DNA from: an uncultured Acetatifactor sp.
GTDB taxonomy: Bacteria; Bacillota; Clostridia; Lachnospirales; Lachnospiraceae
Reading direction: 5' to 3'
Assembly (NCBI GenBank): GCA_910577185.1
Contig: CAJTLR010000099.1
Location: 1 to 9,932 of the forward strand
Length of the DNA: 9,932 bases
Part shown: piece after piece, positions 8,185 through 9,932 of the stretch
How positions within the stretch are numbered: the first letter of the stretch is position 1
How the letters are laid out: each line of letters begins with the position of its first letter
The notes under the pieces: model-generated
Told to the model about the DNA's origin: nothing
Databases searched by the model: none
The model's input: only the letters and a program-made list of their open reading frames with translations
Made by a program: the position numbers and the translations under genes

Positions 8185-9444
8185 TTACTCCTTTGCGATT
8201 TTTTTCGCTACTACCACAAACCGTCCGTCCGTCTCCTGATAGTCACAAGTGGAAAGTGTCAGAAGCTGGTCCCCATACTCAGCGGTCACTCCCGTGTCAT
8301 AGAGGGACATTTCTGCCATTTCCGCCATGTTGGAATCAAACTCCTGTTCACTGTTTGCGTCGATAAACTGATAATATTTAAATACGATCTCTGTCTCTTT
8401 ATATACCCTGGAACGGAACACATACATAACCTGGTAGGTTCCCTTTTCATATATGGTATCAAACTGGATATAGGGATGTTCTTCATAGAAAGACTGCTTC
8501 TTATATAAATCCAGCTGCCCGAACATCTGCCCGCTCTTCATGTGGTGCCCATATAATATGTAATTGGTACTTGGTTTGAGCACGTCACAGTCCTTATCCA
8601 TGAAAATCGTTCCGTTTTTATCATATTCCTGGTTCAGATTATGGTCCAGATAATACTCATTGTCAGAAGTCTGCATGACAGGGTAATCTATATTAGTATC
8701 GTCAATTTTTACCCATCCGATTAGCTTTTTGTTCTGTAATAATAAATTTTTATATTCATCCAGAACTTCCCTGTCCTCCGGATCTCCATCCAGGGTATAT
8801 AAAGGGCCGGTATCCGCCTGGGAAGCGGCTGCAGCCGTCTTTTCTTTTAACTCACTCATCTTCTGGTAAGTGCTCCGGGTCCGGTATATATAATAAGAAT
8901 AAATACCGAAATACCCCAGGCAGCATGCCGCTGCCAGACTGCAGACAAATATGGTCAGTTTCCGGCGTTTTTCCCGCTTCCGCAGTTCCTCTGCCACGAA
9001 CCGTTCATCCACCACTGTGTCCCTTCCGGAACTTTGCCGGCCGAAACGATTCTTTTTCCCGCCGGAATTCCCGGCCTGCCCGGGGGCCTGTCTGCCGGAC
9101 GCCAGGGAAGCATTCCTGCTTCCGGCCCGCATCCCCTTTTTTTGTCCCGGGAACCCAGGATGCCTTGCGTCAGGCCTGCGTCCTGCCGTCCCTGCGGCCG
9201 GATTGTCTGCCCGGCTCTTTTTCAGCAGTTCTTCCACTTCGTCCAGGAAATCACGCCCCAGCAGCGTCATAAATTTATATCTGCCGCCGCGAAGGTCATT
9301 TCGCAGCCGTTCCAATGCCTCTCTGTCCCCGAAATCCGTTTCCCCCCGGATTTTATCTATCAGCTCTTTGTCACGTTTTGCCTGGGCATAGTCGCTTTCC
9401 GTCCTAAACTGCCTGCCCTCAACGATCAAAACTTTTCGTTCCAT
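8185..9444 (-). CDS. srtB: Class B sortase with long cytoplasmic N-terminal extension
   Basis: 419 residues. The C-terminal part is a class B sortase. LIGWVKIDDTNIDYPVMQ (241-258) opens the fold, LYGHHM (298-302 region) carries the catalytic His, TLSTC ends at Cys400, the nucleophile, and DGRFVV supplies the catalytic Arg408. A single membrane segment lies at about 163-183. What precedes it is unusual: about 80 charged helical residues (EGRQFRTESDY start), then an 80-residue basic Gly/Ala/Arg/Ser linker, all predicted cytoplasmic. Typical class B sortases are about 240-260 residues, so this one is about 160 longer. The start at 9444 follows AGGGAAAAGG. The stop overlaps the potential first ATG of the large LRR gene by one base. 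It should cleave and anchor the TPTTG signal of that protein. The fold and catalytic triad are certain; the substrate match is inferred from adjacency. Confidence 0.95.
   Translation of the reverse strand: MERKVLIVEGRQFRTESDYAQAKRDKELIDKIRGETDFGDREALERLRNDLRGGRYKFMTLLGRDFLDEVEELLKKSRADNPAAGTAGRRPDARHPGFPGQKKGMRAGSRNASLASGRQAPGQAGNSGGKKNRFGRQSSGRDTVVDERFVAEELRKREKRRKLTIFVCSLAAACCLGYFGIYSYYIYRTRSTYQKMSELKEKTAAAASQADTGPLYTLDGDPEDREVLDEYKNLLLQNKKLIGWVKIDDTNIDYPVMQTSDNEYYLDHNLNQEYDKNGTIFMDKDCDVLKPSTNYILYGHHMKSGQMFGQLDLYKKQSFYEEHPYIQFDTIYEKGTYQVMYVFRSRVYKETEIVFKYYQFIDANSEQEFDSNMAEMAEMSLYDTGVTAEYGDQLLTLSTCDYQETDGRFVVVAKKIAKE
8188..8194 (-). promoter_or_regulatory. Ribosome binding site deciding the start of the large LRR gene
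   Basis: AAAGGAG ends 2 bases before the ATG at 8185 but 8 bases before the in-frame ATG at 8179. Normal spacing favours 8179. The site lies inside the last codons of the sortase gene, so the two genes are probably translationally coupled. Confidence 0.65.
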
Positions 9445-9479
9445 GCCTTTTCCCTATGCATCATTCGTTTTCATTTTCT

Positions 9480-9507
9480 ATTTTACTCCATCTGAAAATT
9501 ATTTCAA
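9480..9507 (-). promoter_or_regulatory. SigA-type promoter of the sortase/LRR operon
   Basis: On the minus strand TTGAAA (9507-9502) and TAAAAT (9485-9480) are separated by 16 bases. Each matches the SigA consensus at five of six positions. Transcription would start near 9473, leaving a leader of about 29 bases before the sortase ATG at 9444. It is the best vegetative promoter seen in the intergenic region. Confidence 0.65.
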
Positions 9508-9512
9508 GTCTT

Positions 9513-9547
9513 TTTGCCACATATGGACATGTTTTGTTTCTGGCAAA
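9513..9547. promoter_or_regulatory. Inverted repeat upstream of the operon promoter, possible operator
   Basis: TTTGCCA (9513-9519) and TGGCAAA (9541-9547) form a perfect 7-bp inverted repeat with a 21-base spacer. It begins 6 bases upstream of the -35 of the sortase promoter. The half-site spacing of about three helical turns would suit a dimeric activator or repressor, but no regulator is encoded in the window. Confidence 0.35.
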
Positions 9548-9595
9548 TTGTAACAGGGTATTTTGAATTCACAAAATTCCTCTTCTTCCCCAGGA

Positions 9596-9624
9596 AACAT
9601 TGACATGCCCCCCGGCATACAATA
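9596..9624 (+). promoter_or_regulatory. Candidate SigK/SigE-like promoter of the Cys-rich gene, copy A
   Basis: AACA (9596-9599) is followed by CATACAATA (9616-9624). This fits SigK (AC at 9597-9598, 17 bases, CATAnnnTA). It also fits SigE fairly well (AAACATT at 9595-9601, 14 bases, CATACAAT). A TTGACA at 9600-9605 has no -10 at SigA spacing. The start would fall near 9631, about 25 bases before the gene. ATGCC (9605-9609) and GGCAT (9614-9618) form a small inverted repeat within it. Confidence 0.45.
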
Positions 9625-9655
9625 AACCATAAATAAACCTTTGGAGGCAAAAAAC

Positions 9656-9901
9656 ATGAGTGACTTAACTGCTACAAATTGTGGCTGCAATGATTCCTGC
9701 GGTTGCGCAAACAATCAGAACAACGGCTGCGGAAGCTGGATCTGGATTCTTCTGCTGCTTTGCTGCTGCGGCGGCGGATGTGGTAACGGATTCTTCGGCG
9801 GAAACGACGGATGCGGATGCGGCGGTAACAGCTGTCTGTGGATCATCCTTCTGCTTTTCTGCTGCGGCGGATGCGGTAACGGATGCGGATGTGGATGCTA
9901 A
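9656..9901 (+). CDS. Small Cys/Gly-rich hydrophobic protein, possible spore or mother-cell protein
   Basis: 81 residues with 18 Cys and 21 Gly. The ATG at 9656 has GGAGG 8 bases upstream, so the start is firm. It consists of a polar CGC/Asn-rich head (1-27) and two copies of one unit: a tryptophan/leucine-rich hydrophobic stretch followed by CC(C)GG..CGNG (about 28-45 and 60-76), closing in CGCGC. Proteins of this composition are common in Lachnospiraceae, where relatives have been labelled chorion-like high-cysteine proteins. Their function is not established. The upstream SigK/SigE-like promoter suggests expression in the sporulating mother cell, which would fit a disulfide-cross-linked coat component. 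Alternatives are a metal-binding peptide or a modified-peptide (RiPP) precursor, but there is no leader-like region or maturation gene here. It is transcribed divergently from the sortase operon. No terminator is visible in the 31 bases after its stop. Confidence 0.75.
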   Translation: MSDLTATNCGCNDSCGCANNQNNGCGSWIWILLLLCCCGGGCGNGFFGGNDGCGCGGNSCLWIILLLFCCGGCGNGCGCGC

Positions 9902-9932
9902 TCCAGTTTCCAAAAATTAATTACTCTTTAAG

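Noticed and set aside
9600..9623. TTGACA with TACAAT as a SigA promoter for the Cys-rich gene
   Set aside because: The spacer is only 12 bases, too short for SigA. At 16-18 bases there is no good -10. The same TACAAT fits a SigK/SigE-type element instead.
9499..9714. 71-codon minus-strand frame across the divergent intergenic region
   Set aside because: It overlaps the Cys-rich gene antisense and contains the putative promoters. It has no ribosome binding site and no recognisable sequence.

Overview
The window looks like chromosomal DNA of an anaerobic gut-type Firmicute, most likely a clostridium of the Lachnospiraceae. This rests on very large BspA-like leucine-rich-repeat surface proteins, a class B sortase with a long cytoplasmic extension, split short-chain chromate transporters, AGGAGG-type ribosome binding sites and a tiny Cys/Gly-rich protein of the sort seen in spore-forming clostridia. 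No species can be assigned from this sequence alone.

Layout, right to left, because almost everything is on the minus strand. At 9656-9901 (plus strand) lies an 81-residue protein with 18 cysteines, preceded by a candidate mother-cell (SigK/SigE-like) promoter. A 211-bp divergent intergenic region separates it from a minus-strand operon. That operon starts from a good SigA-type promoter (-35 at 9502-9507, -10 at 9480-9485) and holds a class B sortase (8185-9444), a 1.6-kaa LRR plus InlB-repeat surface protein with a C-terminal wall-sorting signal (3389-8179), and a 672-residue secreted LRR protein without an anchor (1359-3377). The genes are packed with a one-base overlap and an 11-bp gap, so they are very probably cotranscribed. 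The simplest reading is a dedicated sortase and its substrate, plus a secreted partner that shares the substrate's C-terminal domain.

Downstream, 1016-1358 holds a 10-bp hairpin and a truncated subtilisin-like (S8) protease remnant that keeps only the catalytic-Asp motif. Then come two half-size ChrA-type chromate transporters (440-1015, and 1-443, which runs off the window), overlapping by ATGA.

The least expected signal is a sequence module, ACATTGA-N6/7-CCCGGCATACAATAAA, found twice in opposite orientations: upstream of the Cys-rich gene and upstream of the S8 remnant. Both copies match the SigK promoter pattern AC-N16/17-CATAnnnTA. This suggests that a sporulation-type promoter flanks the sortase/LRR operon at each end.
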